Assembly (NCBI GenBank): GCA_020465985.1
Contig: JAANYP010004771.1
Location: 1,082,432 to 1,146,431, forward strand
Direction: 5' to 3'
Length of the DNA: 64,000 nt
DNA from: Centrapalus pauciflorus
Taxonomy: Eukaryota > Streptophyta > Magnoliopsida > Asterales > Asteraceae
Numbering within the stretch: position 1 is the stretch's first letter; every line of letters starts with the position of its first letter. Below are positions 21,914-33,283 of the stretch, piece after piece. A program made the position numbers and the translations under genes. Below the pieces are notes generated by a model. It was not told where the DNA came from and did no database searches. It saw nothing but the letters and a program-made list of their open reading frames with translations.

Positions 21914-24900
21914 ATGGAGTGTGAGATTGAAATGGAGAAGGGACGTGTAAAACAAAATTATGAGTTGGCGAGGGAGAAGGATCCGTTGAAGTGGGGGGTA
22001 GCAGCGGAGGCGTTGACCGGGAGCCACCTTGATGAGGTGAGGAGAATGGTGGAGGAGTTCAGGAAGCCTGTTGTGAAGCTGGGAGGAGAGAGGCTGACGG
22101 TGGCTCAGGTGGCTGGGATCGGAGCCAGCTCCAATTTGTAAAGGTGGAGCTGTCGGAGGCGGCAAGGGCTGGAGTGAAGGCGAGTAGTGAATGGGTCATG
22201 GAAACCATAGATAAAGGAACTGAGATTTATGGTGTTACCACCGGAGTCGGAGCCACCTCTCACCGGAGGACTAACCAAGGTGGGGCTCTTCAGAAGGAGC
22301 TCGTTAGGTAAATCTTCAACTACTTATATTAATTCTACGTACGTGTTTCCAGAGATGAATGTCATCGATCAACTTATAATTTTCATATACGCTTTTGTAT
22401 CGAAAAAAAGTAAAAAACTAACAATTTTTTATCAATTTAATATCTCCGTCGTTTTTTCTTACTACTTTAATCCGTGTATATATACAGTTTTGTCATATTC
22501 ACTTTGGTGCGGATCCAACAAATTTTGTTATGTATCGGTGTCATTTTTTCTAAAGTATGTTTAATACTTAGATTTTTTAAATATTTTTTTAAGATGGGTC
22601 GGGATGTCGAAACGGTTGACAATACAAAATTAACAAATAACAAGATTTTCTACTTGAAAAAGTACATACTACAACACCATTAAAACTTAAAACTAATAAG
22701 TACCATAAGTTTTAAAGTTTTACAATTATTGCTTTGAGTTTTCATCTATTGAAATTTTAAAGTTTTACAATTGTTGTCTTTGTAGGCGTCATTCAAAAAA
22801 AATCATAGGTGTTACTCGAGTTTTTCAAGCATACGTACCTCAGTATTTTGAAAATTTATCGGACACCCCACTTTCTATACTAAATACGCCTCTGGTCTTT
22901 AGCTTAATAAAAATAAACATCCCGTACATCAAATTGATAAAAATATGATAGCATGATGATTTTATTACTCATGTGTCTTATTTTTTTTTTTAGTAAATCA
23001 ATTTGTTCCTATTCATATAAATTGATAAAAATATGATTGTACATGTGAATGGATCAAAATGAATATAATAAAAATTTATGAGGATTAAATTTTTTAAAAA
23101 GTGATAAAAGGACCAACCAATAAAAGTAGAAAAGTATGTTTGTTTTAAAAAAATAAATTAAAATTATATATTATTATTTGTAATCCATTTTAAATTAAAT
23201 TAAAAGAAACTACTATACTAATAGTATGTTAAATGTCTAAAATTTCTTCGATATGCTATGTATAAGAACTAATTAAAAACATATGATACTAGTCAAATAC
23301 ACATCACATCATTTTTAATTAATATAATAAAAGAAAATATTTTAGAATAATAATTTATGAGTAGAAATAATAGAAACGCGAAATATATATAGTAGTATGC
23401 ATTGCCGCAAGGTCGTAAATTTTTTTTAACCTTAATTCCACTACGTACAGAGTTTTGAACGCCGGGATCATGGGGAACGACGGCGACGGCGTAAGCCACG
23501 CCCTTCCACGTTCGACAACAAGAGCCGCCATGCTAGTAAGAATCAACACCCTCCTCCAAGGTTACTCCGGCATCCGTTTCCACATCTTGGAAGCCATCAC
23601 CAGCTTCCTCAACACCAACGTCACCCCTTGTCTCCCCCTTCGTGGCACCATCACCGCCTCCGGCGACCTCGTCCCTTTGTCCTACATTGCCGGACTTCTC
23701 ACCGGCCGACCCAACTCCAAAGCCATCGCCCCCAATGGACAAATCGTAGCTGCCGAAAAAGCTTTCAAACTCGCCGGTTTACATGGGCCGTTCTTCGACC
23801 TACAACCTAAAGAAGGTATAGCACTTGTCAATGGTACCGCCGTGGGATCTGGCATGGCATCTATTGTCCTTTTCGAAGCCAACGTGCTTGCTTTGTTATC
23901 TCAAGTCTTATCCGCCATTTTCGTTGAGGTCATGCAAGGGAATCCAGAATTCACAGATCACTTGACTCACAAACTGAAGCATCATCCAGGCCAGATCGAG
24001 GCTGCAGCAATAATGGAATACATTTTGGATGGAAGCGAATATGTTAAAAATGTTCATGAAATAGACCCTTTGCAGAAACCGAAGAAAGATCGGTATGCTC
24101 TTAGGACGTCGCCTCAATGGCTAGGCCCTCAAATTGAGGTCATTCGCGCAGCAACTAAGATGATCGGAAGAGAGATTAACTCCGTGAACGACAACCCATT
24201 GATCGATGTCTCGAGGAACAAGGCCTTGCATGGTGGTAACTTCCAAGGAACCCCGATTGGTGTTTCCATGGACAACACGCGTTTAGCGATTGCCGCGATA
24301 GGGAAACTCATGTTTGCTCAATTCTCCGAGCTTGTAAACGACTTCTACAACAACGGGTTGCCTTCTAACCTTTCTGGAGGAAGAAACCCGAGTTTGGATT
24401 ATGGATTCAAAGGTGGAGAAATCGCCATGGCTTCATATTGTTCGGAACTCGAGTTTCTTGCAAACCCTGTGACTAACCATGTCCAAAGTGCGGAACAACA
24501 CAACCAAGACGTAAACTCTCTCGGATTAATTTCCGCAAGAAAAACAATGGAAGCCATTGAAATCTTAAAACTCATGTCGTCTACCTACTTAGTCGCTCTA
24601 TGCCAGTCCATTGACTTAAGGCACTTGGAAGAAAACATGAAATCTACAGTGAAGAACACCATAAGCCAAGTAGTCAAAAACGTCCTAATCAACGACTGCG
24701 AAAAGGACTTGCTTCAAGTTGTCGACAGGGAGTACGTGTTTGCATACATCGACGACCCTTGCAACGCCGATTACCCATTAATGCAGGAGCTTCGAAAAGT
24801 CCTGGTGGACCATGCTATGAACGATCGAAAGAAGAAGCCGACGAGCAATTCATTCTTGCGAAAGATGGGTGCTTTCGAAGACGAATTGAAAGCCGTTTTG

Positions 24901-25167
24901 GCGACTGAAGTGGAAGGTGTTAGAACGGCATACGAAGGTGGTGGTGCTACGTTAGCGATCCGAAACAGGATAAATGGTTGCAGATCATACCCATTGTATA
25001 GATTGGTGAGGGAAGAGCTTGGAATCGGATTCTTAACGGGTGAAAAGGTGAGTTCACCAGGTGAGGAGTTTGATAAGGTGTTTACAGCGATATGCAAAGG
25101 CCAAATCATTGATTCTTTGTTGGAGTGTGTTGAGGATTGGAATGGTGCACCCCTTCCAATCTCTTAA
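21914..25167 (+). CDS. PAL: phenylalanine ammonia-lyase, frameshifted in exon 1 (probable pseudogene or sequence error)
   Basis: PAL deaminates phenylalanine to trans-cinnamate at the entry to phenylpropanoid metabolism; it is a cytosolic tetramer with an MIO cofactor. Exon 1 is 21914-22307 and exon 2 is 23451-25167, the single conserved PAL intron position. Exon 2 is fully open and carries the MIO triad Ala-Ser-Gly in [13 protein letters not shown], plus [21 protein letters not shown] and the C-terminal WNGAPLPIS. In exon 1 the frame of the first 75 codons ends at TAA 22139-22141. The downstream part ([19 protein letters not shown]..., from about 22138) continues in another frame, so one base is missing near 22134-22138. 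With that base the length would be about 703 aa, normal for PAL. Pocket residues matching parsley PAL Phe116 and Phe137 are both Val. The intron carries a hAT-like repeat. Confidence 0.88.
22504..22894. mobile_element. truncated hAT-like repeat inside the PAL intron
   Basis: Shares long stretches with 20406-21162, such as 'GTTTAATACTTAGATTTTTT', 'AATTAACAAATAACAAGATT' and 'CAGTATTTTGAAAATTTATC'. It begins near GTGCGGATCC and ends TACGCCTCTG. The two ends are diverged and no target duplication is visible. Confidence 0.65.
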
Positions 25168-25369
25168 TTAATTAGAACCAATTCTATTTTTATGTGTCGA
25201 TTGAATTTTGATTTTGGTTGTAATGGATTCACTGTTTAATTTGTTACTAGATACAAATAAATAATCAGTTTCAATCTTGTTTATTACTAATATAACTATT
25301 TACAAACCTCATTTCACTGTTCATTGAACAGTGAAGCTAGCTAGCTACCGGACAGCTGAAGCAGCCAGG

Positions 25370-26170
25370 TAAGCAGCTGACTTATTTTATTACTTTATAT
25401 ATAATATATAACGTTTTTGTTTTTCTATAATAACTTTTGATATATTATAATTTATAAAAATGTGAATGTATCATTATGATCGCATTGTTTTTATCTACAT
25501 TTCGATATAAAATTTATCGCCGTCGGAACTATTTTTATTAAGCAGGTAGGTAGGCAGCTGATTTATTTTAAAACTTTAACGTTTTTATGATGTATTATAT
25601 TTTATAAAAAAATTGTATATATCATTACGATCGCATTGATTTTATCTACATTTCGATATAAAATTTATTACCGTCGGAGCTATTTTCAATATATAACTGT
25701 TTTTTTTATGTTATACCATTTGATACCCTATTATATAACAATTCAAATATATCATTATGATTGTATTATTTTTCTCTATATTTCAATACAAAATATTTTT
25801 TCAAACAAAAACTATGATATTGTTCAATGAACAAATAATCTCGCAACCAGACAACCTAATCTGACAGATAAGCAACTGATTTACTTTATTACTTTATATA
25901 TAATAATAGATAACATTTTTGTTTTTTTAATAGTAACTTTTAATATACTATGTTTTATTAAAATTCAAATATATCATTTTGATTGTATTATAGCAGACAA
26001 ATATGCACCTGGGGTACCTGACCATTTATTTTGTTTTACATATATTATATAACTGTTTTGTTTTTTTGTTATAATATTCGATATTATATTTGTAAAAATT
26101 TGAATATATTGTTATGGTCGCGTTATTTTTATTTATATCCCAGTATAAAGTTTTTTCGTCCAAAGCATTT
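25370..26170. repeat. diverged tandem array, units ~140-185 bp
   Basis: Four to five units begin with 'GCAGCTGAYTTATTTTA'-like sequence (about 25372, 25554, 25866) and contain 'TATATCATTAYGATYGYATT' and 'ATTTCGATATAAAATTTAT'. The array ends in 'GATCCCGCTACAACGTGCGG'. Later units are more diverged. No coding content. Confidence 0.6.
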
Positions 26171-27031
26171 TTAAAATGATAAAATTTATGTTTAGGTATG
26201 ATCCCGCTACAACGTGCGGGTAAAACTACCTCGTTTATACTATTTAGCTCTTTGAGGGTGACAATTTCGATCCATTCAAGCAAACGGGTTAAGTGGGTTG
26301 ACGATCAAAAGTAACAAATCTTGCATAAGTTTGAATTTTGTTTAATACATTGTTTTATAAATTTTCATTATTAAAACAAAATTATTTTTTAGCTTAGTTT
26401 TTTACTACGAGCCAAATTAATCGTCCGACCCGTTTGATCCGTTGAGTCAAAATTATCACCCATAATTTTAAAAGGGTCGTTCATATTGGGGGCCCAGGAC
26501 AAAAAAAACTTATAAATGACCCTCTAAACATATATGTATATATAACAGTTAAAGATTAAATGAAACAATCATGAAAATATGTGCGTAAATATAACAATCA
26601 AACAACTAGCAAAACAAGTAAACTACTAGTATTTGATTAGGTATCAGAGAAAAAAAAACGTTTGGACCTCCTTGGCTGTTAGGCCCTGGACAGTAGCCCA
26701 GGTTGCACACCCCAATGAGCCGACCATGAATTTTAACAAGTCTCCCCACCAAAAACATTACCTCAAAACTCAAAAGTTCCTCAACCAGTTACTTATATAC
26801 CACGAATTCTGTCTTTTTTAACTAGTTGAAAAGGTTAAGTTTGATGACATGGAATTTATTATTAAATTATTATTATTATTACTGTATCAAGAACATTACT
26901 TGTGACAGCTCATCTCAGTCATCTCCGGCAGACAACATCTATTTCCGACGAGCCATCTAGAAGTCAAGCAGATGCAACCAGAAAATCAAAACCCAAATTT
27001 CAAATAATAAACTATGACACCGACAACATTA

Positions 27032-27706
27032 GGTGCGTTTAGTTACCGAAAATTTCTAAATTTTCCATCTCACTTTTAAAAAAAAAAAAATAATAATCTG
27101 TTTACTTAACAACAATTTCATAAATTTTCATTTTACTTTTTAAAATAACACTTTTCATATTTACTCTCTTACTTTTCTATTATCTACCCTGTATTTCTTT
27201 TTAATACTCTCTTTTTCTCTCTCTTACTTTTCTATCATCTATCTTATTTTTCTTATTTTATAATCACTCATCTTATTTTTTTTTTAAAACTAAAACTTCA
27301 TTAATCTAAACAAATTTTCACTTTTCATAAAAACTTTTGGTTGCGTTTAGTTAACGAAAACTAGTCATTTTTCAATTCCAGTTTTCAAGTTATAGTTTTT
27401 AGAAAAAAACAAGGGTTTCTATGAAAAGTGAAAATTTGTTTAGATGATGAAGTTTTAGTTTTAAGAAAAATAAGATTGATGATTATAAAATAAAAGAAAT
27501 AGTATATGTGAAGGACAAGTAAGAGAGAGAAAGAGAGTATTATAAAGAAATATGGTAGGTAGTAGAAAAGTAAGAGAGATAATATGAAAAGTGGTATTTT
27601 AAAACGTGAAATGAAAATTTATGAAATTGTTGTTAAGTAAACAAGTTTTCATTTTTGTTGAAAAGTGAGATGGAAAATTTGAAAATTTTCGGAAACTAAA
27701 CGCACC
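27032..27706. mobile_element. 0.68-kb palindromic foldback MITE
   Basis: The ends GGTGCGTTTAGTTACCGAAA and, inverted, GGTGCGTTTAGTTTCCGAAA are near-identical. Most of the element pairs with itself, including CT-rich blocks 'CTCTCTTACTTTTCTA' that appear as 'TAGAAAAGTAAGAGAG' on the other side. The centre carries a second 'GTTGCGTTTAGTTAACGAAA'. Noncoding; hAT- or Tourist-like. No clear target duplication. Confidence 0.7.
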
Positions 27707-28173
27707 CTTTGTTTTTATTCAAAAAACTATTACATAAAAACTGAAATTGGAAAAGGATTAGTTATCATTAACTAAAGACAACCTTAACATTTGAATAATA
27801 TAATATTAAAAAAATAATCTCTTCTCTTATAATTCATTTTATTCATTTATTATTGTTATGAACATCGTTATAAACTAGAGCCCAAAAATGTTATTATCTA
27901 TATTGATATGGGCTTAGGGAGGGCCGCCAATCCATGTGGGCAGTGAAGCTGAGCAACAAGTCAACAACAATAAAAAAGAGAAAACGAATCAATCGTGTTC
28001 ATGCCAAAAAAAAAAAAAAAAAAAAAAAAACATTTGGCCATCAACAGACTCCTTCCACTCTCTGAAGGTCGATTTGATTTTTGAATAGAAGGATATCCCA
28101 TATATTTACTGTTTCCTTGGCAACTAATCAACCTCACACTCTGCAAAATCGTTTTCAATTTCGTTGTTATGAG

Positions 28174-30082
28174 ATGGAAACGGAGATGGAGAAGGGAGTG
28201 AAAAGGTGGTTAGTCAACATATCACTGTGGGATCCATCCCCTCATGAATTTTCCAACGCCATGTCTCTTTTACCCCAACAACAACACTCTTCTATCACCA
28301 GGTATTATACATTATTATTATTACTATTTTCGATTTCGCTATTATTGAATTTGAAACCCATTTGACCCAATTCTGGTGGTGAGATGAAATAATATTTATT
28401 TAGGTTTGTGAAACTTGAAGACCGAAAGAGGGCACTTGTGAGCCGGCTGTTGCAGTATGCACTTGTATATCAAGTTATGGAGATCCCAATTGATGAAATT
28501 ATCATTAATCGCACTGTTGAAGGCAAGCCTTATCTGGTATCAATATGAATTCAATTGGATTGAATTTAATTAATATTTTTGTATATTTATGTTAATTATG
28601 TTCATAATTAAGAGTAGGATGAAGTGTGAATTGTTTTGATTATTTTGATTATTACAAAGATATAGATTTCAAATTTTCTCTTTTGATGTAATAGTCATGA
28701 ACTCATGATATTGGTCAATATGTTATTCTTTTCCTTGCTTGTATAAAAGGTGTAACTGTATAAGTTAACATAATTTTGTAGCTCTTATTACTGTGTACTA
28801 CAATTGGATTCTTATTTTTCTATTGTAGGAAATCCATGACAAGAATGTTAAATTTCCAAATTTCAACTTTAATGTATCTCATCATGGTGACTATGTAGCC
28901 ATAGCTTCTGAACCGATTTGCCTTGTGGGTTTGGACATTGTATCTTGTTTCATTCCTGGGAAAGAAATGGTTTCCGACTTCATTCACAATTTCTCATCAT
29001 ACTTTTCAAGTGCAGAGTGGGAAAAGATTATCAATGCTGGTTCAGATGATGATGTCTTGGATGTATTTTTCAGGTGAAACTGTGAAACTGATGTTATTTC
29101 ATGTGTAGTGGCAAGATCCCTCCAGTGTCAAAATAATAACATCAACATTACAGAACTCAATCTTTTGTTTCCGTAATCAGAATGAACTAAATGATGACAA
29201 ACACCCGTAAATTGAAAGCTCCATTATTTGATGAACCGTCCATATTTGTAAAATAGTTATTTTAAAAGTGCAAATGGAATATTATCAACTGTCTGTAGAG
29301 AAATTTAAGATTTTCAAGATTCATCCCAAGATGAGATTTATATTCTTTTGAAACTGTATGAACCTTGGTTAATGGACTTAAGGAGCATATTATAGACAGT
29401 TGAAACTAGAATGATGTTTATCAGGTGATGATAGTCGGGTATTGGAACAGGTATTGGTGTTTGAAGGAAGTGTTCGTCAAGGCCTTGGGGACTGGAGTCG
29501 GGTATAAATTAGATTATGTGGAGTTTCATCACAAAGAATGGACCGACATATATGTCAAACTAGATGGACACGTGTTGAAGGACTGGAATTTCTGGCTTTC
29601 TGAACTTCCAGGAAGACATCGGGTTAGTAATTGGGAATTTGTTTTATTTCATGGACTAATAAGTAATGATTATCCATTGATAGTCATCAATATCCATGCT
29701 CTCTCTTTTTCACAAAAGTTGCGATGTTTTTTAGGGATGTCCTACAAATATTGTTTGATTTATTTTTCTATGCAAATTAAATTTATCTTTTTTGTCCACA
29801 GTTATGAACATATTTGTTTGTCTTTAAAGGTATTTTTACTTGGTATGAATTTCAGATATTGTCTAATTTGACTCCTTTGGTGGGACTATGTAGGTTGCGG
29901 TTGCTAGGGGTCACCCAAAAATGGCCACTGAAAATTACAAGAAGACACTACAAACTCACTTTGAAAACGATGTTTACAAACAAGGTTTTCATCTTCCGAA
30001 TCCAAGGTTTGTTGAAAGAACAGTTGAAGATCTTTGTTCCCTTTTCCCTAAGACCGAGTTAGACGCCCATATTCATTTGTAA
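28174..30082 (+). CDS. 4'-phosphopantetheinyl transferase, Sfp/AASDHPPT type
   Basis: Transfers the phosphopantetheine arm of coenzyme A to a conserved Ser of acyl- or peptidyl-carrier proteins. Exons: 28174-28301, 28404-28536, 28829-29073, 29451-29622 and 29894-30082 (TAA 30080-30082). All are GT-AG and in frame, giving 288 aa. Family signatures: FNVSHHGDYV (residues 101-110), VGLDIVS with the Mg-binding Asp123, and RYWCLKE (169-175) with the conserved Lys-Glu pair. In Arabidopsis a homologue (At3g11470) is reported as mitochondrial. Here the first in-frame ATG (28174) gives an acidic/basic METEMEKGVKRW start with no presequence, and an in-frame TGA lies at 28075-28077. A targeting exon further upstream is possible but not seen. 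Confidence 0.9.
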
Positions 30083-30452
30083 CTTCATACACATTATATA
30101 TGTGCATCAATAGGACTTCTTGCCACCTAGCCCTTTTGGTTTTTACCTCAATGTTGTTGCTTGTGGCATTGATGAGGAACATATGTACACTTATGTTCAT
30201 ACAACAGTTAATTCTAAGAATTCATCGATCATACTTCTATTTCATAGATTCTCAGTCTCTCGTTATAGATGATATTATTATCATTTGATGCCATCTTTTC
30301 TAGCCCTTCAGGTAAAAACCAATGCAAGCAAGAGAATGGCATTCTATGTAATATTTATTCTAGTTGTAGCCCAAAAAGAAAGAAACGCTTGTGTAGCTTT
30401 GTAGGCTGTGTCTCGAGTATCATATAATGTACGGTTGCGTATGATGATTGTC

Positions 30453-31037
30453 AGGCCCCGGTTATAAGCATGTGCAATCTGTTCATTTGCACAGGGCCCC
30501 CAACAACATTGGGCCCCCAAATTCTCTTGAACTTGTATTGTTAGTTTAGAGAGAGGAAGATTGGAATATGGGAAGATACTAGGCCTCAAAACCAAGAAAA
30601 AAATAAGGCAGAAACTATTCTCAAGCCTCGGGTTTGGAAAAGATTATTTCCATTTTTTGTTTTCTAAATAACTCATGTGGTTTAATTTGTAGTTTTCGTT
30701 TATTTAAAATGATAATATTAATTTGTCGTTTGATTTTAGTTTTTTTTTTCAAATAACAATAATACTTATAAATTAATAATAATAACTATTATTAAAATTT
30801 ACTTACTTCTATATTTTTTTATTTTTTATAAATTTACTTAAATTAATTATCACATCACCTAGTCTTTTTTTGACGGAACTAAAGACCACACCAGTTGGAG
30901 TATGAATCAATTTTGGGAGGATTGTCGAGGCCTAGCTTTGGATGTAAAATACATTTTCAAGAATATTAAAACTTTTCATGTTTAAAGGGCCTAATTATAA
31001 ATATCGCATAGGGCCACCCAAATCAACGGGTTGGCCC
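30453..31037. mobile_element. hAT-like element with 8-bp target duplication downstream of the transferase gene
   Basis: Identical 8-mers TGATTGTC flank it at 30445-30452 and 31038-31045. The ends are rich in GGCCC (AGGCCCCGG at left, GGTTGGCCC at right), as in plant hAT elements. Only 585 bp, noncoding. It lies 370 bases past the stop codon and may affect transcript ends. Confidence 0.65.
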
Positions 31038-32196
31038 TGATTGTCTATACACCGCCTATCAAGAAAACCAACCAATCTGATGCATTAAAAGAGTTTATTA
31101 ATTGTAGATTTTCTTACTTGGATTTTCTAATTTTCATTGAATTTTCACTTATATGCTTTTGTAAATATAGTTTACAATGTCATCATTAAAGGCGTAGGCA
31201 CAAGACCGTGTTGCATACACTCTTTTGTAATATCACTTGAAGCTTGATTGTTGTTCTTAGTTTGACCAAGCAAAATTCCAGTTCATTATTTATAACAGCG
31301 TTGGAACACCTTTGACAAAATGTCTCTGTAAGCTATATGTTCTAGCCATCAAAAAGGAGTCATGGATAGTAATGCTTCTGTTGATCTTTACCAACACGAA
31401 TGATATGAAGGAGTGTCAGCTTTCTCTTGGTCTATAGTTCATCCATCTAAAGTACCTGGTACTGATAGCCTTGCTGCTATAATGGGAGAATAAAAAGATT
31501 CTTCCACGGCAGAAATATATTACATCTTCGGCTTCAAAATTGTAACAAAGCAAGTTTGATGACCAAACAGCAAGGCAAGGATGAACTTATCAAGCCTTAA
31601 GGAACCTATTGTCAACATCATTTTGGAGTATGATGTCCACAAATAATTTTCTGTGGATCATTCTTCATCAAAAAATTAATAGCTCAGATATAGGTCGTCA
31701 GAGCTACTGAAGGATTTTTCTGTTAAAACAGTTCCCTCATTTCTTAAAAGTTACACATTTACCAGTTACAACTACTGTTTATGGTGTTGGTGAGAAAGAA
31801 GATTCAAAGAGTAAAGTTGGCAGCAACATTAGCATAACAGTTAAAGAGCAAGTAGATGAGACTGAAAGAGATTTTAAAGTTACAAAAACTCAGGGAAACA
31901 ATGAGCAAAGAGGTTTTGGTAGTTTATGTTTCCCAGCCACCTCTGGGTGTAAGAAGGAAGATCTGCCTAGAGAACCCTCTGTTAGACTCAAGTCAGATGA
32001 CAAACCATCAGCTATGACTTATGAGCCTACTTCAGTGATTAATATGCTGACAGTTCTTATCTTATAGCATCATTTCTGGATGTCTCTATTGTGCTTATAT
32101 ATTTTGAACTGATTCTTAAAAATGTATTTAACTTGGTCATTGATACCTATATCTCCCATGCATCAAGAGCACATTGTCATACCTGCAGCAAATTCT

Positions 32197-32218
32197 CTCT
32201 CTCTCTCTCTCTCTCTCT
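32197..32218. repeat. (CT)n microsatellite
   Basis: About 11 CT units on the plus strand, between fragments of the kinase relic. Confidence 0.85.
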
Positions 32219-33130
32219 AATGCACTCTGTTCGCTAGAATCATGGAGGCCCTGCTTCTCACCCTTTACTGTTCCATCCCTTAAACAAGAAGTCCTCTAGT
32301 GTGAGAAAAGATTTGCTCTTTAACCTACAACCCTTTCAATTTTGACATGCGACTGATTTTTCCCATACTTGATGCCAATTTGTATGGGTTTACCAATCTA
32401 AAACTATGGTATATCCTTATCATTGGTGTGATATGTATACACCACAATGTCCACACATTCTCATCTGTCACAGCCTTTTGTTTTATATTTGTGACTGGTG
32501 AAAAAATACATTTCAGGAATTTGTAAGGAGATGCATTGATATTCCTGAGAAGCTTCTGATTAAAAAATGTACACTATTTTCTTTGAGGGAACTCTGGTAT
32601 TGCTGTTTTAAGTGCTTGTCTTCTGGACATATTTGATATGGAATGCTCTGGGCTTTAGTTTTTCAATTATATATCCATTGTTATTGTTCTTGTTAAGCTA
32701 CCAATGCAGAGAGCAGTTAAAGCTAAGTTCTTTGTAGCCACTAGGTTATGTTTCTTGTTGTTTGTGAAACTAAGCTCTTTTTAGCCTACATTCATAGTTT
32801 TGGTCTCTTCCATCACTTTCCTTATTTTCTAGAGAAGGATGCATGCTTTGTTACTAGTGAAATTAATTTTGAAGCAGGGCCTACTCTCTCGTCTTAAAAC
32901 GCATGCATGATATATATGATTTGCAGCTAACATATTAAAATTAGCGAGTGAACATGGCATAAATGTTTGTGGTTCACTCTTGAGAATTCAAGCTATGCTA
33001 TACCCATATATAATGAATATGTGTTCGCTGTATGAAATGGCTTTACAATGACTAAAAAATTAGAATGTGTAGGACAGCTCCTGATATTGATATTGTTAAT
33101 CCATAATTCAGTCACTCCTTTTGATGATCT

Positions 33131-33283
33131 TTGCAAACCATTGGCTCGTAGGGTTTACGCCAGGGGCGCCAAGCTTTTGGCGATGTACGTGGTCTACTGG
33201 TTTTTACCTGTGGTCATTTCCGGAGCATCCTCTAGCCATCCCTGATGAAACGCCCATGGATCTCGAACTCTTGACCTCCACTA
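33131..33283 (-). repeat. possible SINE within the kinase relic
   Basis: On the minus strand the segment reads GGTCAAGAGTTCGAGATCC, with a box-B-like GTTCGAGATCC, directly before the preserved coding piece at 33285. It is less AT-rich than its surroundings. No clear target duplication, so tentative. Confidence 0.3.

Larger units (their letters stand above)
25168..28173. other. intergenic repeat-rich region between PAL and the phosphopantetheinyl transferase
   Basis: No gene supported. It holds the diverged tandem array at about 25370-26170, transposon-like pieces near 26.2-26.75 kb (including a GGGGGCCCAGGAC / GGCCCTGG pair that suggests hAT-like ends), the foldback at 27032-27706, and a poly(A) run at 28006-28030. 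The promoter of the downstream gene should lie after that. Confidence 0.5.

Noticed and set aside
22229..22564. 111-codon open frame within PAL exon 1 and intron
   Set aside because: Out of frame with the conserved PAL reading ([12 protein letters not shown]...), and it runs into the intron.
23533..23742. Gly/Val-rich minus-strand frame opposite PAL exon 2
   Set aside because: A shadow of the GC-rich coding strand of PAL; no independent signals.
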